Source of the DNA: Amoebidium appalachense
Lineage: Eukaryota > Ichthyosporea
Length of the DNA: 64,000 bases
Reading direction: 5' to 3'
NCBI GenBank assembly: GCA_963693365.1
Contig: CAVNZM010000017.1
Coordinates: 4,216,001 to 4,280,000 of the forward strand
Both the position numbers and the translations under genes were made by a program. This document shows, piece after piece, positions 12,868 to 40,775 of this stretch (the first letter of the stretch is position 1; each line of letters starts with the position of its first letter). Below the pieces are notes generated by a model that searched no databases, was not told the origin of the DNA, and worked only from the letters and a program-made list of their open reading frames with translations.

Positions 12868-13612
12868 GAAAGGTGGGGAGATTGCATAGGATCTGTACTG
12901 GTTGTGTCGGCACGAATCCCGGACACTGTGACATACGAAAGAACAAATTTGATTTAAGGATGCAATGTTGTCTGTTAAAGGTTCATATATTCGTGCCTCT
13001 TTGGCACCCACCATGTAATATAAATGTCACCAAACTGCATGACATTGTATTTGATCAATCTTACAATTAAGAATAGTCCTAGAAGCTAGACCCGATGATC
13101 CTTTTTCCGAAGAAAAAGTATTGAACAGAAATTATCTACATACACTACACGTGCTGCCTGATATCATGGCCATTTGAATGGGCCGGCAAATGCAAATTCT
13201 GATCCGATGAAAAAAGGTTTTTATAATGACTTTATTGATATACTCGTCAGATCATGAAATTTCAGGAACTCAACCGAAATTAACATGTTGCAGTGCCCAT
13301 CACAAAGAGTCAAGAATCTGCATTGAGTTGCAATGACGCTATACTGTCATAACGGCTATCACAATATTGTACATCACAATATTTTGTTAAACTAAGTATT
13401 CGCGTAAATTATACCCGTGGATTCTAGGTTTTAAACCGACTAATATACATGGTCTACATACACGGCCCAATAATAGATATTTTGGAAAATCAGTAGGGTG
13501 CACCACTGCGCGTGTGCGTAAAATAGATGGACATACACTGGATATATATGTAAGAGACACCATGGCAGATACTCATCTATTCAAGTCGTCTTTTTTGTGA
13601 TAATTTCCACAG

Positions 13613-13770
13613 GTTCGCTCTCATATCAAGAAATGATCGTCCATTTTTGGTTGTCCTTCGCCGTGCAGGCACCCAGAGTCGGCTGCAAAGAAAAGAAAGT
13701 CAGCACATTATAGAGCCCAACGTAAAATCAGATCGAAAATGCAAGCGATTGAACATGAGTCTGCATGTAG
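13613..13770 (+). CDS. Possible internal coding exon of an unknown gene
   Basis: An open stretch of 52 codons is bounded by a good acceptor (TTTCCACAG, AG at 13611-13612) and a consensus donor (G|GTAAGT at 13771). The product would begin FALISRNDRPFLVVLRRAG and is basic and not low-complexity, unlike nearly every other open frame nearby. I found no start exon or following exon with matching phase, and no family. It may be an exon of an unseen gene, an untranslated exon or chance. Confidence 0.25.
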
Positions 13771-14277
13771 GTAAGTTACCAATGTCTTTCGTTGACAAAA
13801 AAAATTGCTACGTTTGCGTATTTGTTCGTTGGGGCAGAGGGGATTACGGAAGGAGGTAAAGGGGAGGGAGTGGGGGAGGAGGGGAGACGGGGGGGAGGAG
13901 GGGGAGGAGAAGAGACGGTGTGTGTGTGTGTGTGTGTGGAGGGGGGGAGGGGGGGGGGAGGGGGGAGGGGGTTGCTGCTGTTACATAAACCGTTGGGGGG
14001 GTTTGACCATTTTGCTTTTTTGGGTGGAAAGGGGAATGTGTGGAGTGCACCAGGTCACTAGGTGTCTGGATGGTGGTGGGGGTACATGGTGCAAGCAGTG
14101 GTGTGGGGTAGGAGAAGCTGGCAGTGGGGGAGGGGGGGAGTTGGAGAGGAGAAAGAAAGAGGCCGGAGAGGGACTCGGGGGGGGGGGGGGGGGGGGGAGG
14201 GAGAGAGAGAGAGACAGACTGAGGGGTCCCGGGAATAGGGAGAGAGAGTGAGACAGAGAGAGACAGAGAGGGAGAGG

Positions 14278-14310
<33 letters not shown>

Positions 14311-14751
14311 GCGGGGGGGAGGGAGAATGGCGAGGGGGGGGAGCGGGGAGAGAGGCAGGGAGATCCTGAGAGCATGTCCGTGAGAGAAAGAGTGGCAGAA
14401 AGAGAGTCAGAGAGAGAGGGGGACTATAGGCAGGGAGAAACAGAGACCGAGAGAGACAAAGTGTGCAAGAGAAAGAAAACCTCGGACCGACTGGGGACTG
14501 GAGGGAAGGAGCTGCAATTGGATATTGAGGTCTGACAATGAGTATGTTTGTGGGGAGGGGGAGGGGGAACCAAAACAATACATTCCACCTGATTCTATTG
14601 TGCCTTAACATTGGTTAATCAAGCCAGACAGATACAGATACCCTCCCCCCCCCCCCCCCCCCCCCCCCCTCTTTCCCCCTCCCCCCCCCCCCCTCCCCCT
14701 TCCCACCCCCCCAAATCACCTGTCTGAAAATTCCCACATTCCCTCAGCGCC

Positions 14752-14820
14752 TCAACCAATGTTGAGAATCTGGCGGGAAATGAAAACAACAAAGGGCCAT
14801 AAAAGGTTATTAGAGGGGGG

Positions 14821-14885
<65 letters not shown>

Positions 14886-15361
14886 GGATCAGGGGGACAT
14901 ACCACAGTGATAAAAGAGTTTTGCAGCTCCAAACACTTGTTTTCCACCTTAAGCGCGTCTCCATCAACCGTCCAAGTGCCCTGTTCCGCCTTAACCATCG
15001 TACAGGGTAGGAAAGTAACCGCGGTGGACCCAGGGGTCACCGGGGCCATACAGGATTCCAAATTCGTCATCGGGAACATGTAGACGAATTTCCCGTCTTT
15101 TTGCTCAAAATACGGTGCGGAAGAGCAGGCGACAAGAAGCATGGACTCGCTGAGGCACGTGGTGGTGCCCTTTTTCTGGATTTTGACTTTCTTACCCTGC
15201 ACCTTGGCTGCAAAAATGCAAGGGGAAGGGTCAGAAAAGATGCATGGTCAACTTGTTTCAGCAGTGAATACACGGGCAACGAAAGTTCACCTGAGTTTGC
15301 TATGATTGAAAACATGAGGTGTAGGATTGGGATAGCGACAGCCCGAGGGTTTGGAGGGGGG

Positions 15362-15395
<34 letters not shown>

Positions 15396-17208
15396 GGTGG
15401 TGGGATGGGTGGGTGCGTGAGGGGAAGGGGGGAGGGGGGATTGGTATGCTACACTTCAGAAAGGGAACATTGCAAACAATCACAACAAAGAAGACGGCCC
15501 ACTTCAGTGCGTGTGTGTGTTTGTGTGGTGAGGTGGTGGTGGTGGTGGTGGTGGTGGTGGGGGAAGGGGCGGGGTGAGTGGACCAATGCCTATCCCCCCC
15601 CCCTCCCCCCCCCCCCCCCCCCCCCCCCCGCCGCTCCTGCCGGTTCACTCAGAGGTTTACCGCCTGCCACCATCATAATGCACGATTAATATTATGCAAG
15701 TGATGGCTCCACGAGAGTAACTTCCGAGAGTGAAACGCGGCGTGCTTAAGAAAATTGGGTAGTGGGGGCGAGGAGAGGGGGGGGGGGGGAGGGGGGAGGG
15801 GGAAGGGCGCTAGATTTTTAGCAGTGTAAAGGGGGCATCAAGTAAAAAAGAAGGTAGAGAGGTTACTGTATATATATAAAGTCGTCAGCAGGTTCAGCAC
15901 GTTGGGCTGACTCACCCACACAGTTGTAGTAGTCCGTACCCAGGGTGTACCCCTTCTCGCAGTTGCACTTCCAGATCTTGTACATGGGCTCCTCCTGGCA
16001 CACAGAGTGTGAACCGCACTTGTAGTCTTTGCGGCAGTCCCCATAGGCCCCAGTGTAGGTGTATGAGCCAGCTGGGTGGTGAGGGAGAAAAAAAAAGAAG
16101 AATACATTGTTGTTAGTTAATGACTCTGCTATGTGCTTGGGTGAAAAGATATGACGGTTAAACGTGTACGGGCCGGGAGTTAAGATGATAAGTTACATGC
16201 TTCAAGGAACCAAGTGGGGAAGAACTTGATATGCAAAGTGTGTGGGTGGCTGGGTGACGTAGGATGAACCACAGTGCATTTGAGACTTCAAGTAAAGAAA
16301 GCACCATGATCATGTCATCGGCTCCTCTGAGCCCTGTTTTTCTTCGTGTGAATGTCACGTGAACAGCCTGCGCAGGCTATCATCAAAGAAGTTCTTATGT
16401 CCATGTGTGCACATGCATCCTCATGATCGTTTTCGAGCCTTCTACATTGATAGCCTCACGTACATAACTGCAATTAACGCTGGAGGGTGCGAATACTTAC
16501 TCGGCAAACCGGTAGGCACAGGTATGGATACGGTCGGCATGGTAACGGAGGGCAACACGACGGTGGGGGTCACGAAATCGCTGACATGTGCTGTTTGCGT
16601 TGGTCCCCCTGCTGTTTCATTGGCGTTCTCACCAACAACATGTACAGGTTTGGTGTGTTCGAAAATGGGTGTGGCAAAGGGGGTCATCTCGGCAACGAGG
16701 CCAAAGAGGGAGTCGTCCAATTCGAAGTCATCTTGAACGGGGGCGGCGTGGGTGGATGGGCGGGTGAGGGAAAGGAAGCAGGCTGTGAGGGTCAAGGTGG
16801 ATGGGCTGCGGGAATAAAATCACGTGTTATGAGTATTTATCGCATCAATTGTGCTAGTGCCCATGAAACCATAGTGAAGTGATTCAATAAGTTATGTGCA
16901 TGTGGTTAAGATGTGGTAACAGTAACAGCAGTTTATTCAAGCTGTGAGCAACTTGAAGCTGCTGGCATTGTATACGTGTATCAAATGCAGAAAGCAATGT
17001 AGTATTGGTTGTTTCTTTAGAAATATACTCACAGTTCTTGAAGACATATGCTTATAAGGTCGTGCTTGAGGAGATAATGCATCACTGGCACAAAGGCAAC
17101 AGCTAACATGGCAGGGGAGGCTTACTGTGTGTTACACTTGCGCCGCGTGAGTGCGTTCATGCATCACGATCACCGGGTGGTAGTGGGTTCTTACCTGATG
17201 GACTTCAT
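14752..17208 (-). CDS. Secreted protein with EGF-like and beta-trefoil (ricin-B)-like domains
   Basis: Five coding exons on the minus strand, all phase-consistent: 17208-17195, 16805-16501, 16071-15916, 15207-14903, and a short tentative last exon 14769-14752 (Ile-Leu-Asn-Ile-Gly-stop). Product 265 residues. Residues 1-25 are a signal peptide split across the first intron (MKSISPSTLTLTACFLSLTR, cleavage near THA|APV). Residues 26-105 are Thr/Pro-rich with an Asn-Glu-Thr glycosylation site. Residues 119-157 are a canonical six-cysteine EGF module (spacing C-x5-C-x5-C-x10-C-x-C-x12-C) encoded by one exon. Residues 160-260 have the GxxW..DGxxLKVENKCLEL pattern seen in ricin-type trefoil folds, but no clear QxW, so that fold is tentative. 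Probably extracellular or cell surface; no ortholog recognised. Exons 1-4 are firm, the terminal exon less so. Confidence 0.8.
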
Positions 17209-17360
17209 TCTGGAGTAACGCTTGAAGATGGCCGAATTTTACGATTTAAAGGATATGTATGTGGTGACAAAGCGCACTTGAAGGCTCTATTGTGTGCAGT
17301 ACACAGCAGATTGATGAGAGAAGTCCTACTGATATCACTAGCAATGCCGGGGATCTGCCT

Positions 17361-17415
17361 CTTTATATACCTGAGGTCTGCATTCCACACCGTTTGGATT
17401 ATAAAACCAGCCAAT
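17361..17415 (-). promoter_or_regulatory. TATA box and CCAAT element of the EGF/trefoil gene
   Basis: On the minus strand TATATAAAG lies at 17369-17361, with CATTGG (an inverted CCAAT box) about 45 bases upstream. The ATG is about 150 bases downstream at 17208, which fits a short 5' leader. This supports the tiny first coding exon. Confidence 0.7.
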
Positions 17416-18059
17416 GAGAAATCAAAACCTACAAAAGTTCATTTATGCATCAGCGTAATGATTTTTAACCAATAGGAATACGGAGACTTTGGCTCAAATT
17501 CAAATGCTTTTCCCCAGGGTGTGCAATTCGTGATTTGGCGCACGAGGCGGAACCTTTTTGGTAGCCCCCGGATAATATGTATATGGGCACCCACTGCGCT
17601 ATTTTCATAACTAAACATGCTATGGTCACAGTTGTGAATTCAGTGGACCTAACCGTGCTAGGAACAGTTTGGGATTTTAGGTGCAAATGCACTATATTGG
17701 AGACACGATAAAATCGTACGCGCACGCGTACGCCTACGGTACGCCCATACGTGTGCATGCATCACGCTTCCTCGGTGCACGTACTTAAATAGCACGTAAC
17801 CCACGCTTATCCACGTCTTTTAAAAAGCTTGCTGCTGTGAGTATTGATTGAATAAAGTCACGTGCTAATATTAAAAAACGTTTTATGTGGGGGCGAGGAC
17901 ACACCTCAGGGCCAAGATGGCAGGCGTCATCTACGTGCAGGCCTACTCAGCCCTACCATACCGCCGTCATCTTCTGTTTTAAAAAAGGTATGCATTCCAG
18001 ATTCTACTAAATCTAGCCAATAGGGTCGGTCGATCTTTTATGAGCTGGCACTGGCAGCG

Positions 18060-18220
18060 CCCAAAAGTTGCACGGGGCACGTGCACGCGTCACACGTGCA
18101 TGTGTGCACGCGTGCGCGCGTCCTGCTGATAAGATTCGGGCCTCTCCGGGGGCCGGGGACAAGGGGCGGGTAGTGGGGGTCTCGGGGCGGGGCGGGGCGG
18201 GGCGGGGCGCCGGCGGCGGG

Positions 18221-18262
<42 letters not shown>
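18060..18262. other. GC-rich island with GC boxes
   Basis: A CpG-dense stretch between the divergent regions contains four tandem GGGGCGGG-type boxes (about 18182-18209) followed by a G run of about 40 bases. It may be promoter-associated, but no transcript start can be placed. Confidence 0.4.
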
Positions 18263-18263
<1 letters not shown>

Positions 18264-18273
18264 GGAGGAACCC

Positions 18274-18379
18274 TCAGCCAACGAATTGAGCCAACGCCGT
18301 CAATTCCCGGTTGATGATGTTTTGCAGACGTCGGACGGCCAGGGGGCCTACGATCGATGGCATGTCCCGGAGGTGATGT
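18274..18379 (-). CDS. Possible terminal exon of an unidentified minus-strand gene
   Basis: After a (CA)n-CACAG acceptor (AG at 18381-18380) the minus strand is open for 34 codons ending in TGA at 18274. The product contains RDMPSIVGPLAVRRLQNII and reads like an amphipathic helix. The acceptor type matches confirmed exons here (FMC1, AlaX). On the plus strand the same bases could be a 45-bp exon (18329-18373, between TTTTGCAG and GTGATG). No upstream exon was found for either reading, and no family is recognised. Confidence 0.3.
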
Positions 18380-18600
18380 CTGTGTTTGTGTGTGTGTGTG
18401 TGGGGAGGGATAGTGGGGGACATAGAGAGGGGGGCCGGGGGGGGGGGGGGGGGGGGTAGGCTCCTCTCATATTACTTGGCACTGTCGCAAATGTCGCAGT
18501 AGTGTGCGCATACCTTGCATCTCAGTCGTGATCAAGTTTGAAAATGCATGCGTGTCTACTTCTCTCTCGATCTCCCTCAGCTCTCCCTCATTGAGTACTC

Positions 18601-18639
18601 CCTCCCTCTCTCTCTCTCTCTCTCTCCCCCCCCCCCCCC

Positions 18640-18723
<84 letters not shown>

Positions 18724-18726
18724 TTC

Positions 18727-18762
<36 letters not shown>

Positions 18763-19697
18763 ACTCACTCACTCACTCACTCGCTCATTCACACACTCAC
18801 TCACTTACACACACACACAAACACACACACACACACACACACACAAACTCTCCCCCCCCCCCCCCCCCCCCCCCCCCTCCCCCCTCCCCCCTCTCCCTCC
18901 CTCCCTCTCTCCCTCTCACTCCTTCAAACCGTCAATCCCTCGTACCCACCCTCCCTCCCTTTCCTCTCACCCCCCTTTTTATTTTTATTTTAATTTTAAT
19001 TTTATTTTATCCCGTTTTGTTCCCGGAGGGACCCCTTGGGCCCTCAGGGGGAATTCCGTCTTCCACTCAGCTTTCCTCTCACCCCCTCCCTCCCCCCTCT
19101 CCCCCCCCCCCCCTCTCGTTCTCTATCTTTCCGACTTGATCACACACACTCTCTCTCTCGATCTCGATCTCTCTGTCGTGCGTGTGTGCGTGTGTGTGTG
19201 CGCGTGTGTGTGTTTGTGTGTGTGAGTACTTTTGTGTGTGTGTGTGCGTGTGCATGCGTGCCCACGTGTGCAAATGTGTGAGTCTTTGTGTGTGCGCGTG
19301 GGTATGGTCGCCCGTGTGTGTAGTGTGTGTATGTGTGTTCTTTACTATACGGGACGGTGTGTTCTACTGTGTACGGTGTGTGCGTGTGTATGCGTGTGTA
19401 CATGTGTGTGTGCGCGTGCGTGTGTGCGCGACTGTCTGTGTGTGTATATGTATGTGTGTGTTTGTGTGTGGGGGGGGGAGAGGGGAAGGGGGAGGGGGTC
19501 ACACGGTGTATGGTGTGTACATGCACGTCAACACACCACACCAACACAGGCCAAAGTTAAACTCACACATACTATAGATGTAGCGACAGGGTGTCATGCA
19601 GCCGCACACGAACGCCTGCAGTATTCTATTTCCTCCTCCCCCCCCCCCCCCCCCCACACACCAAAAAAAAAAGAAAAAAAAAAGGAAGTGTGTGTGT

Positions 19698-19728
<31 letters not shown>

Positions 19729-19829
19729 GGGGAAGAAAAAAGACACACACACACGCGCATGCACACACACACGCACGCACACGCACGCAAATACACACAC
19801 ATGCAAACACATACGCGCGCACACACCCA

Positions 19830-19860
<31 letters not shown>

Positions 19861-19904
19861 GCGCGCGCGCACGCACACACATGCACGCACATACACTCTC
19901 GACC

Positions 19905-19938
<34 letters not shown>

Positions 19939-20042
19939 ACACACACACAAAAAAAAAAAAAAAAAAAGAACAAGAACACACACAAGCCCGCACACACTAC
20001 ACACACACATACACACACGCACACACACACACACACACACAC

Positions 20043-20096
<54 letters not shown>

Positions 20097-20113
20097 CGAA
20101 CCAGCCGATTCAG

Positions 20114-20163
<50 letters not shown>

Positions 20164-20274
20164 AAAAAAAAAGAAAAAAACACCCGAAAAGCCCCCCTCC
20201 CCCCCTTTTTCCCCCTTCCCCCTCTCCCCCCCTCCCCTTCAGGGACTCCGTTAGGGACTGTGTGTGTGTGTGTG

Positions 20275-20307
<33 letters not shown>

Positions 20308-20335
20308 CGCGCGTGTGTGTATGTGTGTGGAGGGG
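18601..20335. repeat. Low-complexity block
   Basis: Dominated by (CT)n at about 18610-18760 and 20046-20092, C runs (for example 18853-18876, 19907-19938, 20114-20153), A runs, and (TG)n/(CA)n tracts. Open frames here are products of the repeats. I see no gene between 18.4 and 21.3 kb except a weak island at 21005-21060 (frame beginning MAEAEAKKLQDFIDNISLE), which lacks a convincing donor. Confidence 0.85.
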
Positions 20336-21337
20336 AGGGGAGACAAGAGAACGATCTTTACTTCCCTGCAGGACCCTTTTAGAATTCAGATGTTATCCCC
20401 AATTCCATCTGTTATTCTAATAGTGAAATGCCCACGGAGGTATACCAACTGATGTATGTATGGAGTTTATGCTGTTCTTACTCAAGGCGTCGAGATTGGC
20501 AGATCATGATGCAGGGGATTTTGTTGGTTGTTTTTTTTCCCCTTTCCTTTCCTTTTCTTTTCTTTTTTTTTTTTTTTTTGTTGAGCGTTACTGTACCAGG
20601 TCCATTGGAGTCTGTAGCTGTCGACTGTCGGCTGTCCACCGAGTATCAAACATTTTTTCCACCTACGCTAGTTTTAGTATGCCTGCTAAAGTTGCCAGGA
20701 TTAAAAATGAGTTAAACAGTCCAGGGTGGTTCCCCCCCCTTACCCCCCCCCCCCCCCCCCCCCCCCCCCTCACCCTCCTGCCCCTTCTAACCTCCACTTC
20801 CCTAGGCCTCCTGCCATTTGAAATTCCTCTGATCTCTCTAGGCTACCCCCGCCTACCCCCCCCCCCCCCTCCCCCCTCCTTTTTGTACGTGTTTTCTGTG
20901 TGTGTGGGTTAGTGGTTTTTTTTTTGGTTGGTAGGTTTGGAGGGGGGGGAGGGGAGGAGCGGGGGGGCAAGGGGGGAGCGGGGTCGTGGCACCAGCTAAT
21001 AAGGATGGCAGAAGCAGAGGCAAAGAAATTGCAGGACTTCATAGATAACATTTCCCTTGAAGTTCGAGTTTTTTTTTTTTTTTTTTTTGTGTGTGCGGTA
21101 TGTATGGGAGGGAGGGGGGGGGGGGGTGAGGGTGAAGGGTACGGGAAGGGGGGGGGGGGGGGAGGGGAATGAGGGGGCCCCGGGGGGGGGGGGGGAGGGG
21201 GGGAAGGTTAGGTGCGTGTTAAGCCAATAGAAAGGTGAGACGGGGTTGAGCCTTCAGGATCAACCTAAAGTTGGACACAACAAAAATATCAAATTTGAGC
21301 CTTTTAACTCACTGTGGGTGCTTGTGTCAAATGCGTA

Positions 21338-21486
21338 TGACGTCATTATTGGGCGGACTACCTTCACCTTGCCCATCGTGTTTCTACTTTTGCTTCTCAT
21401 CCATGTTGTTTTGTATGTTGTTTCGCTCAATCTGGTGTCGTACTGAGCTACTTATTCAAATAGGGAGGGGCACTGTCGTATATAAG
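21338..21486 (+). promoter_or_regulatory. Candidate SLC30A9 promoter: CRE-like, inverted CCAAT and TATA elements
   Basis: TGACGTCA at 21338-21345 is followed at once by ATTGG (inverted CCAAT, 21348-21352), and TATATAAG lies at 21479-21486. These are the only clustered core elements upstream of the first recognisable SLC30A9 exon and point the right way. The intended transcript is not proven. Confidence 0.45.
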
Positions 21487-22148
21487 CAGAGCAGAGAGGG
21501 CTAGCGTCGTTAAAACCTTTTCTTATGGACTAAATAAGGGTGTGATTCGTCATCTAAAACCCAAGCTGGGATTGAAGGGCATTTATACACAAAGGCGGAA
21601 ATAAGACATCAACACAGCGGGCTGGTTTCACCTTTTGATTATCACCTTGCTAAAAAGTAGGTGCCTGAAGCGACTGTGCTCGAACACACACACATTTTAG
21701 GAGACACACACGCGCATCACGCCGTACATAGGTGAGTACTCCGTTTCGAAACGACCAAATTGGCGCCTGAGCGCAGTTGGCCATCACCACTCTGCTAGCT
21801 GTGTAGGAAACAGTGCCAAGGGAAGCTACCTTATTTCATCTTCCTCTCGATCTGAATACCATAATAAGGGCACCCAGATCACAACACACACGAGAAGTTT
21901 TTTACGTCCACCAATCAACATGGGTAGTTATGTCTGTACACGTGCTCTGTGCGAGGGGCTCAGATTGCGCACTCTTATCGTTCCTTTTGCAAAACATGTT
22001 ACCTCGAGACCGTTCACATCCATTACCAAGCAAGCGTGTGTGTGGCCACAACAACTCCAGAGGCATACATCTCATGCAGCGATAAAAGGCGGTCATGTGA
22101 GGGTGTCAACGCGTTTCGTCGGCGGCAGTAGTGGGGGAAGGGGAGGAA

Positions 22149-22366
22149 GATGAGGAGACCAAGAAGAGGATTGACGCTGCTATTCTTCCAGTTGAAGGCA
22201 AGGATTACTCTTGCTCATGTTTTGTCTTTGTCTCTGGTTTTAAATTTAGCAATGTGTTTTGTATAACATCGGGGGGGGAGCTCGTGCAGTTTAAGCGCAA
22301 ATTAAGGAAATCTCGCACAAACCAGTGGGATGGACACGGTTGAACAGCTTACAGGGCATCGACGTG
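22149..22366 (+). CDS. Candidate 5' exon(s) of SLC30A9 (uncertain)
   Basis: The first firm SLC30A9 exon (23098) needs a preceding exon ending in phase 1. Two candidates exist. An ATG near 22149 opens a basic, hydrophobic peptide (MRRPRRGLTLLFF...) that would suit a mitochondrial presequence. An ATG at 22330 (MDTVEQLTGHR) meets a GTGAAG donor after 22363 in the required phase. Neither can be chosen from sequence alone. Confidence 0.2.
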
Positions 22367-22518
22367 AAGGATCGGCCGAGGCAAGGGGGAAGCGCAGGCC
22401 TGCCGGGGGGGGGGGAGGGAGGGGGGGGGGGGGGGAGGGGGGGGGGGTGGAGGATGGGGGTGGGGGGATAAGGGGGAGGAGAGATGGGAAGGGAAGACGG
22501 GAAGGTGTGTCTGTGTCT

Positions 22519-22588
<70 letters not shown>

Positions 22589-22715
22589 TGCTTTTTTTTT
22601 TTTTTTTTTTTCCCCTGGGGAAGGGGGGGAGGGAGGGGGGGGGGGGGTGGAGGATGGGGGTGGGGGATAGGGGGAGGGAGAGATGGGAAGGGAAGACGGG
22701 AAGGTGTGTCTGTCT

Positions 22716-22775
<60 letters not shown>

Positions 22776-22989
22776 ATTGCTTTTTTTTCTTTTTTTTCCC
22801 CTGGGGGAGGGGGGGGAGGAGGAGGAGGGGGGGGGGGGGGGGGGGCGGGTAATATCAACGGGGAGGTTCGGGCCTCGGGTGGGTGGGTGGGTGGGGGGGG
22901 GGGGGGGAGGGAAGGGAAGGGGGGGAGGGAGGGGGAGAACAGGAGGGGAGAAGGGGCATGTGTGTGTGTGTGTGTGTGTCTGTGTGTGT

Positions 22990-23039
<50 letters not shown>

Positions 23040-23097
23040 CACCCGGGGGGGATGGGGGGGGGCAAAAACGGTATTCTTATGAAAAAAATTCCTGTAG

Positions 23098-37944
<14,847 letters not shown>

Positions 37945-38051
37945 GGTTTAAGGTGTGTGTTTGTGTGTTTTGGGGGAGGGGTGTGTGTGTGGGGGGGGGG
38001 GGGGGGGGAGGAGGGGGGGGAGGAGGGGGGGGGAGGATTTGGGGGTTAGTT

Positions 38052-38163
<112 letters not shown>

Positions 38164-38400
38164 CGTGTGTGTACGATTTGGGTGTTGGAATTGTGTGGGT
38201 GTAATTTTTTTTTTTGTTTTTTTTTTTGTTTTTTCGGAGGGGGGAGGGGTATGTATGTGCACATGGCTAATATTGATGTCCATGTTGGATTGTAAAGTCG
38301 GTTATTTAGCATTGTGTTGTATTTTCTGTACAGCATTGGAGTGAAGAGAATGTAAAGATTTGATTTTTTGCCTACATCTTACATAGGGAGGTCCAGGGAA

Positions 38401-38434
<34 letters not shown>

Positions 38435-38879
38435 CTGTTTCTAAGAAAGAAACACAGGGAATTTTCCCGTACCTTCGTTCAAAATCCAAGAATTATGGGC
38501 GACATTCCATTGCAGTATATGGGGCATGTAAAACTTTGCACCTTGGTTTAGGTTGCTTCCCTTTTTCTGTTCTGGCCAAGGTTTTTGTTTTTTTTGTCAT
38601 GTGCAATGGTTTAACTTTCTGCAATTTACATGAAACGTTGCCTGTTTGGGTCTTTTCCTTCTTTTTTTACCCGTCGTTACTTGTCTTTTTTTTTTTTTTT
38701 GTTTTTTTTCTTTTTTCTTTTTTGAGATATTCACATTTTGTCTTTTTATGTCATGTCGAGGAGGCTGAACGAGAGACGGCCACTGTGTGGTGCTGTACCA
38801 TCTGCCTGGATGCAACAAAGAAAAGCGTAAAAAAGAGAGAGAGAAAAAAGAGAATGATTCCCATGTCCGTTTTCCTGCT

Positions 38880-38911
<32 letters not shown>

Positions 38912-38935
38912 TTGGTGTGCGTGCATGTGTGTGTG

Positions 38936-38973
<38 letters not shown>

Positions 38974-39527
38974 CATGTTTGTATGTTAATGTAACGTGAT
39001 CATCTGTGTGTGCGTGAACAGAATGATATATGGGGCCGGGGTAATTCGAGGGCCGGGGGGGGGGAGGGGGGTTGGATGGGATTAACAGACTGAAATAATT
39101 CCACCCGAATACAAATATGCATATATATGCCAACTAACTTTAAACGTGTATACAAGAAACAGAAACCAGAAATTCAAAAGAATAAAAAGGCAGATATGAG
39201 ACAAGAGCAAACAAGCAAAAGCCATCATTTGGGGGGGGGGGGGGGGGGGGGGAACACTACCTTGTGCACTTATGTGGTGTCGATGTTTATACCCACTTTA
39301 ATTAATCCATTCTGGATTATACGCGGGCGCACAGCACCCACCCACATGCAATGTTTCGTATCACAGATGACCAATCACAAACACCAGACATTATCCATTT
39401 TGAGGGCGCTTGATGAAAACACCTCAATTGATTGGCTGAATTTATACGTGAACGTCAAATGGTCCTGCCATCGATTTCTCGTTACGTAGAATTCGAAAGC
39501 TCCAAGTGTTGGTGGGAGGGAAAAAAA

Positions 39528-39570
<43 letters not shown>

Positions 39571-39718
39571 AAGAAAAATCAACTGAAAAGACGAACCACA
39601 AGCAGGACCTTGCAAAGTTTCCTCTCGCCAAAAGACCTATACCTGCATGCGCAGGAGCAAAAAAAATGGTGTACAAACCATAGAACTTAACTTTAAACTT
39701 ATTTTTATCGGCTTTAGA

Positions 39719-40135
39719 CTACTGTTGCTTTGATGCAGTCTGTGCCTCACCCTGTCCGTATATGTCGGGGATCTCCAAGCCACAGCGCCTGGCCGCCATC
39801 TGAGTGTACTCGCGGTTGGTTTTGGTGTCTGGCGGGTAGTACATACTCATCAGGTCCTGTGTGTGTATGTACGTGTACGCGTACGTGTGTGTGTACATAT
39901 GCGTGTGTGTGTGTGTGGATGAATGTGAGGGGTGGGTGTGCACGTGTGTTTGTGTGTGTGTGTGTGGGTGGGTGGGTGGGTGGGTGGATGAGTGTGTGTA
40001 AGTGTGTGTGTGTGTGTGTGTGTGTACGTGTGTGTATGTGTGTGTGGGTGGGTGGGTGGATGAGTGTGTGTAAGTGTGTGTAGGTGTGTGTGTGTGTGTG
40101 TGTGTGTATGTGCATTGCATGTGTGTGTACGTGCA

Positions 40136-40174
<39 letters not shown>

Positions 40175-40734
40175 CGTCATGGGCCAGAAAGAGATGGGAT
40201 GTTGCGGGAGATGGAGAGGGACGGTTAGTACCAGAGCACCATGCAGATACTGTAATAGCACCTTTAACAGAACGCATGTGTCCGTGCAAGGAAAGGGGGG
40301 GGGATGGAGGGGGGGTTTGAATGCGGAACACAGTACGAAGTACGCATAGACGATGAGAAGCATGATGCAGGACACATGCAAAGGCAAACATTCAAGTATG
40401 CAGCATCAGCCATGCGCACAGTATGCGTCATAAGCAGAGCCCATCCTCAGGGAGGGCCCAAGTCATCAATTGCGTCTGAGTTTCGACCCCTTAGCCCGCG
40501 TATATACGACGCTCCAACTCAGACAGCAGCATCAACTGAACTTGGGTGGGTCAACCCGTCTTGATCAAAGACGAGCAGGGTTGCTTATGCAAGCAAGGTG
40601 AGCAAAACGGTGAAGATGTGTGTGCAAACTAATGCAGTGCAGCGACAAACGCGTATGTGCTTACAGATGCACGACACAGAGCAACCATGCCCGGTTGCAT
40701 GGGGATGGAGGGGGGGGGGGGGGGGGGGGGGGGG

Positions 40735-40775
<41 letters not shown>

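Noticed and set aside
13844-14611. 255-codon minus-strand frame
   Set aside because: Composition is Ser/Pro/Leu from CT-rich low complexity; no domain or splice support.
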